Positions 48,562-56,837 of a stretch of DNA of 64,000 bases are shown one piece after another. Below the pieces are notes generated by a model. That model did not search any database and was not told the DNA's origin. It was given only the letters and a program-made list of their open reading frames with translations. Origin of the DNA: Chthoniobacterales bacterium. Its GTDB lineage: Bacteria; Verrucomicrobiota; Verrucomicrobiia; Chthoniobacterales; JACTMZ01. Each line of letters starts with the position of its first letter. Position 1 is the first letter of the stretch. Where the stretch lies: contig JAGYIO010000003.1 of assembly GCA_018402585.1 (NCBI GenBank), positions 328,022-392,021 on the forward strand, in the 5' to 3' direction. The translations under genes and the position numbers were made by a program.

Positions 48562-48783
48562 ATGGACCTCGCCCAAGCCGCCGCCGACTGGGAAAAGCTC
48601 CGCACCTGGACCATGCCCTTCGGCCGTTTCAAAGGTCGTCCGCTCCACGAACTCCCCGCGGAATATCTTTGCTGGTTCGAGCAGAAAGGCTGGCCGGATG
48701 GCGACCTCGGACGCCTCCTGCAAATCGTCCTCGAAGCCAAGCGCCAGGGGGCCGACCACGCGTTCGAGCCGCTTCGGAAGTAG
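48562..48783 (+). CDS. DUF3820-like small protein
   Basis: The 73-residue product contains WTMPFGRFKGRPLHELPAEYLCWFEQKGWPDGDLGRLL, the conserved core of DUF3820 proteins of unknown function. The ATG at 48562 is set by the length of the core; the frame is open further upstream over non-family sequence. Confidence 0.75.
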   Translation: MDLAQAAADWEKLRTWTMPFGRFKGRPLHELPAEYLCWFEQKGWPDGDLGRLLQIVLEAKRQGADHAFEPLRK

Positions 48784-48899
48784 CGGCTCGAAGTTTTCCG
48801 TGTTCCATTTACAGTTTTCAGCAAGGCCAGTGAGGCGTTTACTTTTCCCCTTCCGAACTGACCAAACACTGAACACTGAAAACTGAACACTTTCACCAG

Positions 48900-49415
48900 A
48901 TGAACATCTCCAAAGACCACGCCGTTTCCTTCGACTACGAAGTTCGCAACAGCCGCTCCGAACTGCTCGACAGTTCCACGGAAAGCGGACAACCCCTGTT
49001 CTACCTCCACGGCTACACCAGCATTGTGCCCGGACTGGAAAAAGCCCTCGAAGGCAAAGCGGCCGGTGACCAACTCGACGTGACCGTTCCGCCGGTCGAA
49101 GCCTATGGGTTACGAGACGAACGGCGGATGGGTCAGGTCGAACGGTCCATCTTTCCCCAAGGTGCCGAGATCAAGCCCGGCATGCGCTTCCAAGCGACCA
49201 GCCAGCACGGAGCCGACAACGTGGTGGTGGTCGCGGTGGAGGGTGACACCATCACGGTCGACGCCAACCATCCGCTGGCCGGCGAAACCCTCACCTTCAA
49301 CGTCACCATCCGCGAGGTTCGCCCCGCCACCCCCGAAGAAATTGCCCATGGCCACGTCCACCACGCCGCGGCCGACGAAGGTTGCTGCGGCGGGGGCGGT
49401 TGCGGCTGCCACTGA
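48900..49415 (+). CDS. slyD: SlyD-type FKBP peptidyl-prolyl isomerase
   Basis: The 171-residue protein has the FKBP fold with the IF flap: VSFDYEVRNSRSELLDSS, YLHGYTSIVPGLEKALEGK and VPPVEAYGLRD. The C-terminal His/Cys tail (HGHVHHAAADEGCCGGGGCGCH) should bind Ni2+ or Zn2+. SlyD isomerises prolyl bonds and delivers nickel. Its ATG is 9 bp after a 'cactgaaaactgaacac' repeat. Confidence 0.9.
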   Translation: MNISKDHAVSFDYEVRNSRSELLDSSTESGQPLFYLHGYTSIVPGLEKALEGKAAGDQLDVTVPPVEAYGLRDERRMGQVERSIFPQGAEIKPGMRFQATSQHGADNVVVVAVEGDTITVDANHPLAGETLTFNVTIREVRPATPEEIAHGHVHHAAADEGCCGGGGCGCH

Positions 49416-49417
49416 TC

Positions 49418-49858
49418 ATGCGCCCCGCTGGAAGACGGCCGTCCCCGGCCGCGGCACTCGACGAAGTCCGCGCCATCTACCGCGACCTCGCCGCGCATCC
49501 GATCGGGCGTGACTGCCAACTACGCACGCAGTGCTGCCACTTCAAACTCACCGGCAAAATCCCCTACCTCACGCGCGGCGAAGCCCTTCTGGCCGCCCGC
49601 GCCCTCAAAGCCACCGGACGCAAAACCCTCCCCTCCCGTCCCGACGGGGCCTGCCCCCTGCTCGACGGGCAAACCTCGCGCTGCCTCATCTACGAAGACC
49701 GTCCCTTCGGCTGCCGTACCCACTTTTGCGCCGCCGCCGGCGGACCCTACGCCCGCCGCGAGGTGATCGACCTCATCCGCCGCCTCGAACAAATCGACGA
49801 ACAGCTCGGCGGCGACGGCCCCCGCACCCTCCCCGCCGCCATCTCGTCCGAACTGTAG
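49418..49858 (+). CDS. YkgJ-like cysteine-cluster protein
   Basis: The 146-residue protein has Cys residues in GRDCQLRTQCCHF, GACPLLDG, SRCLIYEDRPFGCRTHFC. This C…C-C…C…C…C…C pattern, with YEDRPFGCR, matches the zinc/iron chelating YkgJ family of unknown role. It starts 2 bp after slyD. Confidence 0.78.
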   Translation: MRPAGRRPSPAAALDEVRAIYRDLAAHPIGRDCQLRTQCCHFKLTGKIPYLTRGEALLAARALKATGRKTLPSRPDGACPLLDGQTSRCLIYEDRPFGCRTHFCAAAGGPYARREVIDLIRRLEQIDEQLGGDGPRTLPAAISSEL

Positions 49859-49907
49859 CGGGGCGTCCCCGCCGCCGGCCGTTTCCCCTCGGTGATGAAA
49901 GTTTCCG

Positions 49908-49924
49908 GCGGTCACAGACCGCCG
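49908..49924. repeat. GGCGGTC–ACA–GACCGCC palindrome
   Basis: Perfect 7-bp arms; same family as the crtE/crtI junction palindrome. It lies between the convergent YkgJ-like and tyrS genes. Confidence 0.75.
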
Positions 49925-49946
49925 CCACAGGCTTCAGTCTCGGCCT

Positions 49947-51131
49947 TCAAACCTGATCTCCACCCACCCGCACCGCACGCGTTTTGTCCAAACGCAAAAT
50001 CCCCGCGCCGGAAAGATCCAGCATGGCTTTCGGGTCGGTCACCTTCTCGCCGCGCCACTGCACACTGCCCTGCACCACGAGCCGCCGCACGTCGCCGCGC
50101 GACCTGCTCTGGCCGAAACACCGGGCATAAGCCTCCACGCCCGCGGTGATCACATCGACCAGAGGGAGTGCCGGGGCGAACGAAGGCAACTCGGCGTTCT
50201 CCAGATCACGTCCGCTGAAGCGTTTTTCAAATTCCTCCAGCGCGTGATCCGCCTCGGCCATCGCATGGAAACGTGCCACCAAGTCACGGGCCAATTGCTT
50301 CTTCGCCGTCATCGGATGCTCGTCCCGGCACAATTCCCGCCCGAGCAACTGGCCATGCCAACGCGCCATCAGCCCGTCGGATATGCTCATCACTTTGCCG
50401 AACATCTCACCCGGCGCCTCGCTCACGCCGATCGCGTTCCCGAGACTCTTGCTCATCTTCTGCCTGCCATCCAACCCTTCAAGAATGGGCAGCATCATCG
50501 CCACCTGCGGCTCCTGCCGCTCCTCCTTCTGCAGGTCGCGCCCGACCATGATATTGAAAAGCTGGTCCGTGCCGCCGAGTTCGACGTCGGCCCTGATCAT
50601 CACCGAGTCCCACCCCTGCATGATCGGGTATTGCACCTCGTGGGCCCGGATGGGTTGGGCTTTGTCCATCCGCTCGCGAAAATCTTCCCGCTGCAGCATT
50701 TGCTGGAGCGTGACCCTGCTGTTCAGTCGGATGACATCAGTGAAGGTCATTTTTTTGAACCACTCGCCATTGAAGACCACCTCGGTTTTCGCTTTGTCCA
50801 GCACCTTGAACGCCTGCTCTTGGTAAGTCTTGGCGTTGGCCAACACTTCATCGTGCGTCAACTGAGGACGGGTGGCGGACCGTCCGCTCGGGTCGCCGAT
50901 CATCGCCGTGAAATCGCCGATGATGAGGATGCCCTCATGGCCGAGGTCCTGGAATTGGCGCAGCTTTTGCAGTCCGACCGTATGCCCGAAATGGATGTCG
51001 GGCGCCGTCGGATCAACCCCCAGCTTGACCCGCAGCGGACGTCCCGCGGCGAGTTTCTTTTTCAGCTCCTCGCGGCTGATAACCTCCGCACATCCGCGGC
51101 AGAGAAATTCGGTCGTTTCGGCAGGACTCAT
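49947..51131 (-). CDS. tyrS: Tyrosyl-tRNA synthetase
   Basis: The 394-residue class I synthetase has DIHFGHTVGLQKLRQF (HIGH motif variant HFGH), GTDQLFNIMVGRDLQ and KMSKSLGN. The C-terminal S4-like domain ends in VRVGGDQV. It charges tRNA-Tyr. It lies 4 bp downstream of a small secreted protein gene. Confidence 0.95.
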   Translation of the reverse strand: MSPAETTEFLCRGCAEVISREELKKKLAAGRPLRVKLGVDPTAPDIHFGHTVGLQKLRQFQDLGHEGILIIGDFTAMIGDPSGRSATRPQLTHDEVLANAKTYQEQAFKVLDKAKTEVVFNGEWFKKMTFTDVIRLNSRVTLQQMLQREDFRERMDKAQPIRAHEVQYPIMQGWDSVMIRADVELGGTDQLFNIMVGRDLQKEERQEPQVAMMLPILEGLDGRQKMSKSLGNAIGVSEAPGEMFGKVMSISDGLMARWHGQLLGRELCRDEHPMTAKKQLARDLVARFHAMAEADHALEEFEKRFSGRDLENAELPSFAPALPLVDVITAGVEAYARCFGQSRSRGDVRRLVVQGSVQWRGEKVTDPKAMLDLSGAGILRLDKTRAVRVGGDQV

Positions 51132-51135
51132 GTGC

Positions 51136-51654
51136 TCAACGGGGACGGTTGAGCAATTCGCGCACTTCGTCGATGGTCAGCGAACCCTCCGAAGGATTGA
51201 CCACATCAATCGAGCCCTGTGCCTTGCCGCGGACCACAAACTCGCGGGTGTTGTCCTTGCCGGTGACCTCGCGCAGCGGGGCCGAACGACCTTCGTCCAC
51301 CGCGGCCCGCGTCTCAAACGAGCGCGACGAGTAATCGCGGTCGGCCAGCACATAACGGTTTAACTCGCGGGCCGCCTCGGTCGCATAAACTCTCTTTCCG
51401 AACCAGGGATTGCGGATGCCGAGGAATTCGCGCGTGGTGAATTCCTTGGTGCGGGCCGCTTTGACCCCCGTGTATTCGACCGCGCCTTGGAATTCACGCC
51501 CCTCGAATGGCTTGGCGGAAAACGCTTTGGCGCCCATCGGATTGGACCGGTCACGATCCGGGTTCATGATACGGTCCATCATGCGCTGTTCCTGCTGCTG
51601 GGCGGCAGCGGTCGCGGCAAAGAACATTGCCAGCGAGATGAGGCGACTTAGCAT
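51136..51654 (-). CDS. Secreted protein of unknown function upstream of tyrS
   Basis: The 172-residue protein has the signal peptide MLSRLISLAMFFAATAAA, then a polar, charged body with Arg/Asp-rich repeats (DRIMNPDRDRSNPM; TKEFTTREFLG) and the C-terminal SLTIDEVRELLNRP. No family is recognised. It ends 4 bp before tyrS, so both may be on one transcript. Confidence 0.65.
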   Translation of the reverse strand: MLSRLISLAMFFAATAAAQQQEQRMMDRIMNPDRDRSNPMGAKAFSAKPFEGREFQGAVEYTGVKAARTKEFTTREFLGIRNPWFGKRVYATEAARELNRYVLADRDYSSRSFETRAAVDEGRSAPLREVTGKDNTREFVVRGKAQGSIDVVNPSEGSLTIDEVRELLNRPR

Positions 51655-51707
51655 TCCCCTTGCATAACCGAGCCCCGTCCCGCCTGCAACCTCCGCTGCC
51701 GACCGAT

Positions 51708-52664
51708 ATGACTCCAACCACCCCTTCCCCCTGCGTGGCGGCGGCTATCGCCACCCACCGACGTGAGGCCCAATTACAGCGCCTGCTCGCGGCCCTGGGC
51801 AAAAGCGACCTGCCGCTGACTGGTGGTGTTTTCGTGGCCGACAATGCCTCGTCACCCGAAACACGCACGGTCTGCGAGGCAGTGACCGGCGTCGCTTGGC
51901 TGCCCCGGCCGGTGAACAACGGACCCGGCCCCGCGTGGAATACCGCCGCGGCCAAAGCCTTGGAAAATCCGGACGTCACCCATGTCCTGGTTCTCGACGA
52001 TGACGTTGTTCTCCCTGCGCATGCTCTAAACGGTCTGCTCGAAGCGCTCGTCACCGTTCGCGCGGGCGCTTCCGCCCCGCTGCTTTTCGACCAGAACGAC
52101 CGCCTCTGGGCCTTTCCCGAACCCTGCGAAGCCGCCCTGCGCTCCGCCATCCGCCGCACCCACACCCGGGAGGAATGTCGCCAGGCTTTCGGCGATCTCC
52201 CCCACCAATTCTGCTGGGCCACCGGGGCCTGCATGCTCTACACCCGCCAAGCCTTCGAGACCTTGGGATTTTTCCGCGAAGATTTCTGGATGCTCGGTGA
52301 GGATCTCGAGTTTTCCATGCGCGCGGCCTCGCTGCTCGGCGGCGTCTTCACCGCCGCCGTCGCAGTGCCACACCTCCCGCCTCCGGCCAAAACAGCCGCC
52401 ATCCGCACCTCTCACCGGCTCAAGTTCCTCGCCCTCCTGCAGAATCTTTCCTACCTCGCCTTCCACTCCCCGCACCGCGCGCATCTGCGTTCCTATCTCG
52501 CCGGCAACTTCAAACGTTATGTCCGCACCGAGGGCTGGGCTCCCGGCACCTTGTGGGATGGCTGGTGCGCGTTCTACGAGGGTGCGCTCTGGAAACAACC
52601 CGCCGGAACCGCGGCCGGCGGCCGGCTGCGGGAGCGCGCCGCGCGCCGCCTCGACGAGAAATGA
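51708..52664 (+). CDS. Family 2 glycosyltransferase
   Basis: The 318-residue GT-A protein has VAAAIATHRREAQLQRLLAALG, a DNASSPET segment and the metal-binding HVLVLDDDVVLPAHAL (Asp-Asp-Asp). FCWATGACMLYTRQAFETLGFFREDFWMLGEDLEFSMRA is the usual acceptor-side block with the ED catalytic pair. Rhamnosyl- or galactofuranosyltransferases have similar layouts. Donor and acceptor are unknown. Confidence 0.85.
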   Translation: MTPTTPSPCVAAAIATHRREAQLQRLLAALGKSDLPLTGGVFVADNASSPETRTVCEAVTGVAWLPRPVNNGPGPAWNTAAAKALENPDVTHVLVLDDDVVLPAHALNGLLEALVTVRAGASAPLLFDQNDRLWAFPEPCEAALRSAIRRTHTREECRQAFGDLPHQFCWATGACMLYTRQAFETLGFFREDFWMLGEDLEFSMRAASLLGGVFTAAVAVPHLPPPAKTAAIRTSHRLKFLALLQNLSYLAFHSPHRAHLRSYLAGNFKRYVRTEGWAPGTLWDGWCAFYEGALWKQPAGTAAGGRLRERAARRLDEK

Positions 52665-53020
52665 ACCATCACGCCGCCGCGCGCCGCATTGTGGTGCAAA
52701 CCCTCCATCACCTCCCTGTCGAGTTGCGCGAGGCGGCACGCCAGGTTCCGGTTTGCTTTGAAGATTTTCCCGATGAAGCGTTGATCGCTGACGGACTCGA
52801 TCCCGAGATCCTTGGACTCTTCGTTGGCGCACCACGCCACGAACACGGCAACGATCCGGGGCCCCCGCCCCAAATCATTCTCTATCTCGAAAACATCCTC
52901 TTGGAGGGCCGGGAAGCCGGCACGGGTTTCAACCAGGAAGTGCGCCGCACCTACCTCCATGAACTCGGCCACTATCTCGGCTTGGACGAAAAAGCCCTGG
53001 CCGACCGCGACCTGGATTGA
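52661..53020 (+). CDS. Zincin-like metallopeptidase family protein
   Basis: The 119-residue protein ends with TYLHELGHYLGLDE, an HExxHxxGxxE-type zinc site, and has the ILYLENILLEGRE segment of the short PF06262-type metallopeptidases. It starts ATGA-coupled to the glycosyltransferase. Its C-terminal DRDLD and stop are repeated beyond an inserted palindrome. Confidence 0.8.
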   Translation: MNHHAAARRIVVQTLHHLPVELREAARQVPVCFEDFPDEALIADGLDPEILGLFVGAPRHEHGNDPGPPPQIILYLENILLEGREAGTGFNQEVRRTYLHELGHYLGLDEKALADRDLD

Positions 53021-53021
53021 A

Positions 53022-53104
53022 AAAGCGGTGTCATGCCACCGCACTCCAAAAGGACACCACCCGGAGCGAAAGCCCTTTGGAGTGCGGCGGCATGACGCCG
53101 CTTT
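53022..53104. repeat. 29-bp inverted repeat inserted at a gene end
   Basis: Arms aaagcggtgtcatgccaccg… and its complement (two mismatches in 29 bp) flank a 25-bp loop. The flanks repeat gaccgcgacctggattgaaa (53003) as gaccgcgacttggactaaaa (53130), which would encode the same DRDLD-stop. Confidence 0.78.
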
Positions 53105-53146
53105 GGTCTCGACGGCCGCTGCCCGTGGACGACCGCGACTTGGACT

Positions 53147-53179
53147 AAAAAAACAGCCGCGGCATTTCTGCCGCGGCTG
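53147..53179 (-). terminator. Terminator after the aquaporin gene
   Basis: On the minus strand a perfect stem cagccgcggca–gaaa–tgccgcggctg is followed by seven T. It lies 25 bp after the aquaporin stop. Confidence 0.92.
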
Positions 53180-53203
53180 CTGTTGAATCGTTGATTGTTT
53201 GGT

Positions 53204-53830
53204 TTACTCGCCCTCGGGGCTGACCGCTTTGAAGAGCAGGGCTGCAATGACGCCGCCCGCCAGGCAGCCGACGATGTAGATCCAGAGTTGGGACCAGAGA
53301 AAGAGGCCGGAAACGCAGGCGGCGATGGCCACCGCCGGGTTGAAGGCACCGCCGGAGATCGGTCCGACGCAGAGCGCGCCGACCATGACCGTCGCGCCGA
53401 TGGCCAAACCAAAGTAGGAATTGCCTTCGGCTTTCTTGCCGGTGGCCACGTTGAGCACAACATAGGCCAGCGCGGTGGTGAAGATGATCTCGGCGAGGAA
53501 AATCTTGCCGGGCTCAAGCTGCAGCACGGTGATGCCTTCGGGTCCGACCAAGGCGAACGCGGCGAACGCGGCAGCGACCGCGCCGGCCACTTGCGCCATC
53601 CAATAAGGAAGGATTTGCGCGTAAGGCATGGCCCCGCGGATGGCCGCGGCCAAGGTGACGGCCGGATTGTAATGGCCGCCCGAGATCCGTCCGCCCGCAT
53701 AAACCATGACCGCCAACGCGAAGCCGATGGCCACCGGCGCGAGCAGCGGCGCACCGACCACGCGGGTGGAGAGACTGATCACGAGGAACAGGAAAAATGT
53801 TCCGAGGAATTCGACAAGGTATTTATTCAT
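53204..53830 (-). CDS. Aquaporin (MIP family)
   Basis: This 208-residue six-helix channel has both NPA half-helices, GGHYNPAVTLAA and GGAFNPAVAIAA. The N-terminal MNKYLVEFLGTFFLFLVI is typical. The Arg usually following the second NPA(V) is replaced here by Ala (NPAVAIA), so the selectivity filter is unusual. It could pass water or small neutral solutes. The gene is monocistronic with a terminator. Confidence 0.9.
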   Translation of the reverse strand: MNKYLVEFLGTFFLFLVISLSTRVVGAPLLAPVAIGFALAVMVYAGGRISGGHYNPAVTLAAAIRGAMPYAQILPYWMAQVAGAVAAAFAAFALVGPEGITVLQLEPGKIFLAEIIFTTALAYVVLNVATGKKAEGNSYFGLAIGATVMVGALCVGPISGGAFNPAVAIAACVSGLFLWSQLWIYIVGCLAGGVIAALLFKAVSPEGE

Positions 53831-53896
53831 AGCGGCTGCGGTTGTAAGCGGCGCACGCACCCGCAGCAAAACTTTTTCACGCATGGGTTATTAACT

Positions 53897-54538
53897 TCAC
53901 CCCACTGCATTGACCGCCCGCGAGAGCAGCACAGTGAGAATGACAATGGAAAGCCCCACCTGCAGCATCATCAAAACTTTGGCCAACCGCGAGACAGGCA
54001 CTTCCAGCGTGGGACCGAAGGTTGTCGACGTGTCGAAGGACAGATAGATGTAGTCGAACAATTTCGGATCCGGCAGACGTCCGTTGCGTCCGGGAATAAC
54101 AAACGCGCCGCCTGGCGTGGCACGATCGAGCATCCAATAGCATGCCGCGAAGGTCAGCACACTCATGGCCCCGATCGCGCCCACGTCCCACAAGCTGGCC
54201 AGCCCCGTGGCCTTGGCCGTGGCGCTCAAAAGAAGAGCACCGACATTGACCACCAAATGCAGCAAGGCGAACCCCAGATAAGCGGTCAGTCCGGGCAGGA
54301 TGATGCGCGAGTGCGGGTGGAACACGGCCAGGACGATGAGGGAAAGGAGAAACAGGAGAAGAAAATTGCTGCCGTAATGGAAAGTTTGCACCACGGCCAC
54401 GCCCGCTTCGTTGAGTTCCCCGCTCGAGCAAAGTTTGTCGGTCACCGCGAAATCGAGCAACTGCACGCAAACCATGAGGGCGGCCAGACGCCAGTGCTCG
54501 CGTTTCTCTAGTGGCACTTCTACTTCCATACCCATCAT
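53897..54538 (-). CDS. Membrane protein with a degenerate two-pore-helix ion-channel region
   Basis: The 213-residue protein has about five hydrophobic helices. The C-terminal LFDYIYLSFDTSTTFGPTLEVPVSRLAKVLMMLQVGLSIVILTVL resembles the pore loop and second helix of K+ channels, but the filter reads TTFGPT rather than TxGYG. It follows the DUF72 gene directly. Ion selectivity cannot be inferred. Confidence 0.65.
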   Translation of the reverse strand: MMGMEVEVPLEKREHWRLAALMVCVQLLDFAVTDKLCSSGELNEAGVAVVQTFHYGSNFLLLFLLSLIVLAVFHPHSRIILPGLTAYLGFALLHLVVNVGALLLSATAKATGLASLWDVGAIGAMSVLTFAACYWMLDRATPGGAFVIPGRNGRLPDPKLFDYIYLSFDTSTTFGPTLEVPVSRLAKVLMMLQVGLSIVILTVLLSRAVNAVG

Positions 54539-55312
54539 TTAGACGGCTTTCGCCTCCCCGACGAGCTTCTGCAACTGCAAGGCATTGCGCGCCCCGGCTG
54601 GACCGGCAGTGTTGTCGAAGACCACGTAGCGCCGCCGGTCCGCATGGTGCGCAAGGAACTCCGCCAGGCGCTCCAGGTCTTGGTCGCCGTAGGAGCTGTA
54701 GTATTTGCGCGGCGTCCCGTGCAAACGGACGTAAAGCGGGACCTCTCTTTTTACCCCGCGCAACGGGTCCGCCTTCGCCGCGGGAATTTCGGTGAGCACC
54801 GGAGCGATGCCGTGCTCGCCGAGCAGCTTGCGCGCCGCAGGCTCCTGCCATGAAGCGTGCCTCGGCTCGCAGACAGCGCAGCCACGGTAAAGTTTTCGCA
54901 AAGACGACCAAAACCGGTCCGCCACTTCCGCATCGAAGACCAGCGTGGGCGGCAGTTGCAACAACAAAACGGCCAGTTTCCCACCGAGCCCGGCCACCGA
55001 AACGAAAAAATCACCGAGCAGGTCGGTATTTCTCAGCCGCGTGTAGTGGGTGATGAGCCGGTGCATTTTGACCGAGAAACAAAATCCGTCGGGGACTTCC
55101 CCCGCCCACTTCTCGTAGGTGGCCAGCCGCACTTGGCGGTAGAAACTCGAGTTGATCTCAACGAATCCGAACGTACCCGCGTAGCGCTGCAACCCCGTTG
55201 CTCCCTCCGCCGCTAGGGGCGACATTTTGCCAAGGCGGCGCGACGCCTCGCTCCATCCGGCCAATCCGATGTGCACCGGCGCCAGACAACTGCTATTGCG
55301 GCTCGTCGACAT
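54539..55312 (-). CDS. DUF72 family protein (YecE-like)
   Basis: The 257-residue protein has PVHIGLAGWSE near the N-terminus, FVEINSSFYRQVRLATYEKWAGEVPDGFCFSVKMHRLITH and the C-terminal YVRLHGTPRKYYSSYGDQDL, YVVFDNTAG. These are the conserved blocks of DUF72 TIM-barrel proteins of unknown function. The ATG at 55312 is preferred over an open extension upstream. Confidence 0.85.
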   Translation of the reverse strand: MSTSRNSSCLAPVHIGLAGWSEASRRLGKMSPLAAEGATGLQRYAGTFGFVEINSSFYRQVRLATYEKWAGEVPDGFCFSVKMHRLITHYTRLRNTDLLGDFFVSVAGLGGKLAVLLLQLPPTLVFDAEVADRFWSSLRKLYRGCAVCEPRHASWQEPAARKLLGEHGIAPVLTEIPAAKADPLRGVKREVPLYVRLHGTPRKYYSSYGDQDLERLAEFLAHHADRRRYVVFDNTAGPAGARNALQLQKLVGEAKAV

Positions 55313-55502
55313 ACGCGCCGTTTTAACCAATGACGGAGTACGACCCAAGCGGTCAAGCAGCGGCAGCTGCAGAACCACGGTGGGCGGCCTTCCATCTCCC
55401 AAGCTGCGCTAGCAAAGCAAAAAATGCCGATGGTGTGCTTTGGTTGGAATTTCCACCCGATTTCGGCGACTTCCCTCCGCAAGCTGTGGACAGTGAAAGA
55501 AG

Positions 55503-55535
55503 GTGGCTAGGGAGGGAATCGAACCCCCGATACGA
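55503..55535. repeat. attL: duplicated 3' end of tRNA-Phe
   Basis: The sequence gtggctagggagggaatcga and following bases repeat the 3' end of tRNA-Phe: 28 bp identical to 63327–63354, then one mismatch and four more identities. It is a tRNA fragment, not a gene. Confidence 0.93.
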
Positions 55536-55605
55536 TTCCCCCCTACTGATTGTCCTCCGTTACAGAGTAATCGAGGCACGAAAAACACGCTTGAACGTCT
55601 GCGAT

Positions 55606-55625
55606 TGTTAGGCCATTGTTAGGCC
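55606..55625. repeat. Arm-type repeat at left end, abutting the integrase start
   Basis: tgttaggccattgttaggcc contains two direct ttaggcc copies and ends one base before the int ATG. The identical 20 bp recur at 63255–63274 in the same orientation, near the right end. Probable integrase arm-binding sites. Confidence 0.65.
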
Positions 55626-56837
55626 ATGCCAAGCATCCACAAGAAGCAGCGACGAGATAGGAAGTCATCACCCTACTATTATGCATCATTCCGGGGCGCG
55701 GATGGGAGGCAATACTACCGCAGCACCAAAAAAACTGACCAGAAGGAGGCACTGGCCGTGGCGATGGATTTTGAGCGCATGGCCAGAGGCCTGCTGACCG
55801 AGGCGCATTACCGCAGGGTGGCCGCGGAGATCTACGAACGCGCGGCCGGCAAGCCTTTGAACTTCCACACGCTGGGCCAATGGTTGGACCAGTGGATGAA
55901 GAACACCACGGCCACCGTGGATGCGCGCACCCTTACGGACTACCAGGCAGTGGTGGACGACTTCCGCGCATTCCTGGGCGAGCAGCGCACCGGGGGGCCA
56001 TTGGCGGCCGTCACGCCGGACGACGTGACCAACTTTCGCGACGAGCTGAAGTCCCGCGGCACCGCTCCCAGCACGATTAATAAGAACATCCGCAAGATCC
56101 TTTCCCTGCCATTTGAGGCGGCGCGGCGCCTTGGATACGTGACCCTTAATCCGTGTGCCGCGGTAAAAAAGATTAAAGAAACCACCCCCAAGTCCAAGCG
56201 GAGCCGGCAAGCCTTCACCGCGGAGCAGATCGAGGCACTACTGGACGCCGCGCGCACCGGGAAGTGGAAGGACAAGGGATGGGATGGTGCCATTGTCTGC
56301 GGCATGACCACCGCACTGCGCCTGGGAGACATTGCCAACATGACGTGGGGCCAAGTGGATCTGGGCGCCGCCACCGTGACGGTGGACCCAGACAAGAAAC
56401 AAGACGACGCGCAGACCATCCCCCTGCACCCCGCGTTCGTGCAGTGGCTTAAGGGCCGCACGGCCGGTATCGCAAAGGCGCCGGTGTTCCCCCACCTGCA
56501 CGGCCGCACCCCGGGCGGCGCCAACGGTCTGTCCAGCACCTTCAAGAAGATTATGGACGCGGCCGACGTGCACGGCCAGATCACCCGCCGCGGCGCCGAT
56601 GCCAAGAAGCGTAAGGAACTAGGCACCCGCGCCGGCCGCACCCTCACGTCCTTGTCCTTCCATTCCCTGCGCCACACGGCCACGAGCTTGATGGCCAATG
56701 CCGGCGTGGAGGCCACCACCCGGAAAAAGATCACCGGCCACACGGACGATTCGGTGCACGCCGGATACACGCACCACGAGCTGGCCACACTGCGCACCGC
56801 GGTGGAGAAAATCGTGGTGCCGGGGGGTGCCAAGTGA
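55626..56837 (+). CDS. int: Tyrosine recombinase/integrase
   Basis: The 403-residue protein has an N-terminal arm/core-binding region and a C-terminal catalytic domain with Arg232 (TTALRLGDI), Lys257/258, His346 and Arg349 (FHSLRHTATS), His372 (ITGHTDDS) and the nucleophile Tyr381 (HAGYTHHE). It should catalyse integration at the tRNA-Phe 3' end. The start codon directly follows the arm-type repeat, leaving no room for a normal ribosome-binding site, which suggests self-regulation or a leaderless transcript. Confidence 0.95.
   Translation: MPSIHKKQRRDRKSSPYYYASFRGADGRQYYRSTKKTDQKEALAVAMDFERMARGLLTEAHYRRVAAEIYERAAGKPLNFHTLGQWLDQWMKNTTATVDARTLTDYQAVVDDFRAFLGEQRTGGPLAAVTPDDVTNFRDELKSRGTAPSTINKNIRKILSLPFEAARRLGYVTLNPCAAVKKIKETTPKSKRSRQAFTAEQIEALLDAARTGKWKDKGWDGAIVCGMTTALRLGDIANMTWGQVDLGAATVTVDPDKKQDDAQTIPLHPAFVQWLKGRTAGIAKAPVFPHLHGRTPGGANGLSSTFKKIMDAADVHGQITRRGADAKKRKELGTRAGRTLTSLSFHSLRHTATSLMANAGVEATTRKKITGHTDDSVHAGYTHHELATLRTAVEKIVVPGGAK

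Noticed and set aside
55503..55535. A second tRNA-Phe gene
   Set aside because: Only the 3' part of the tRNA is present; the anticodon arm and 5' half are missing, so it is the attL duplicate.
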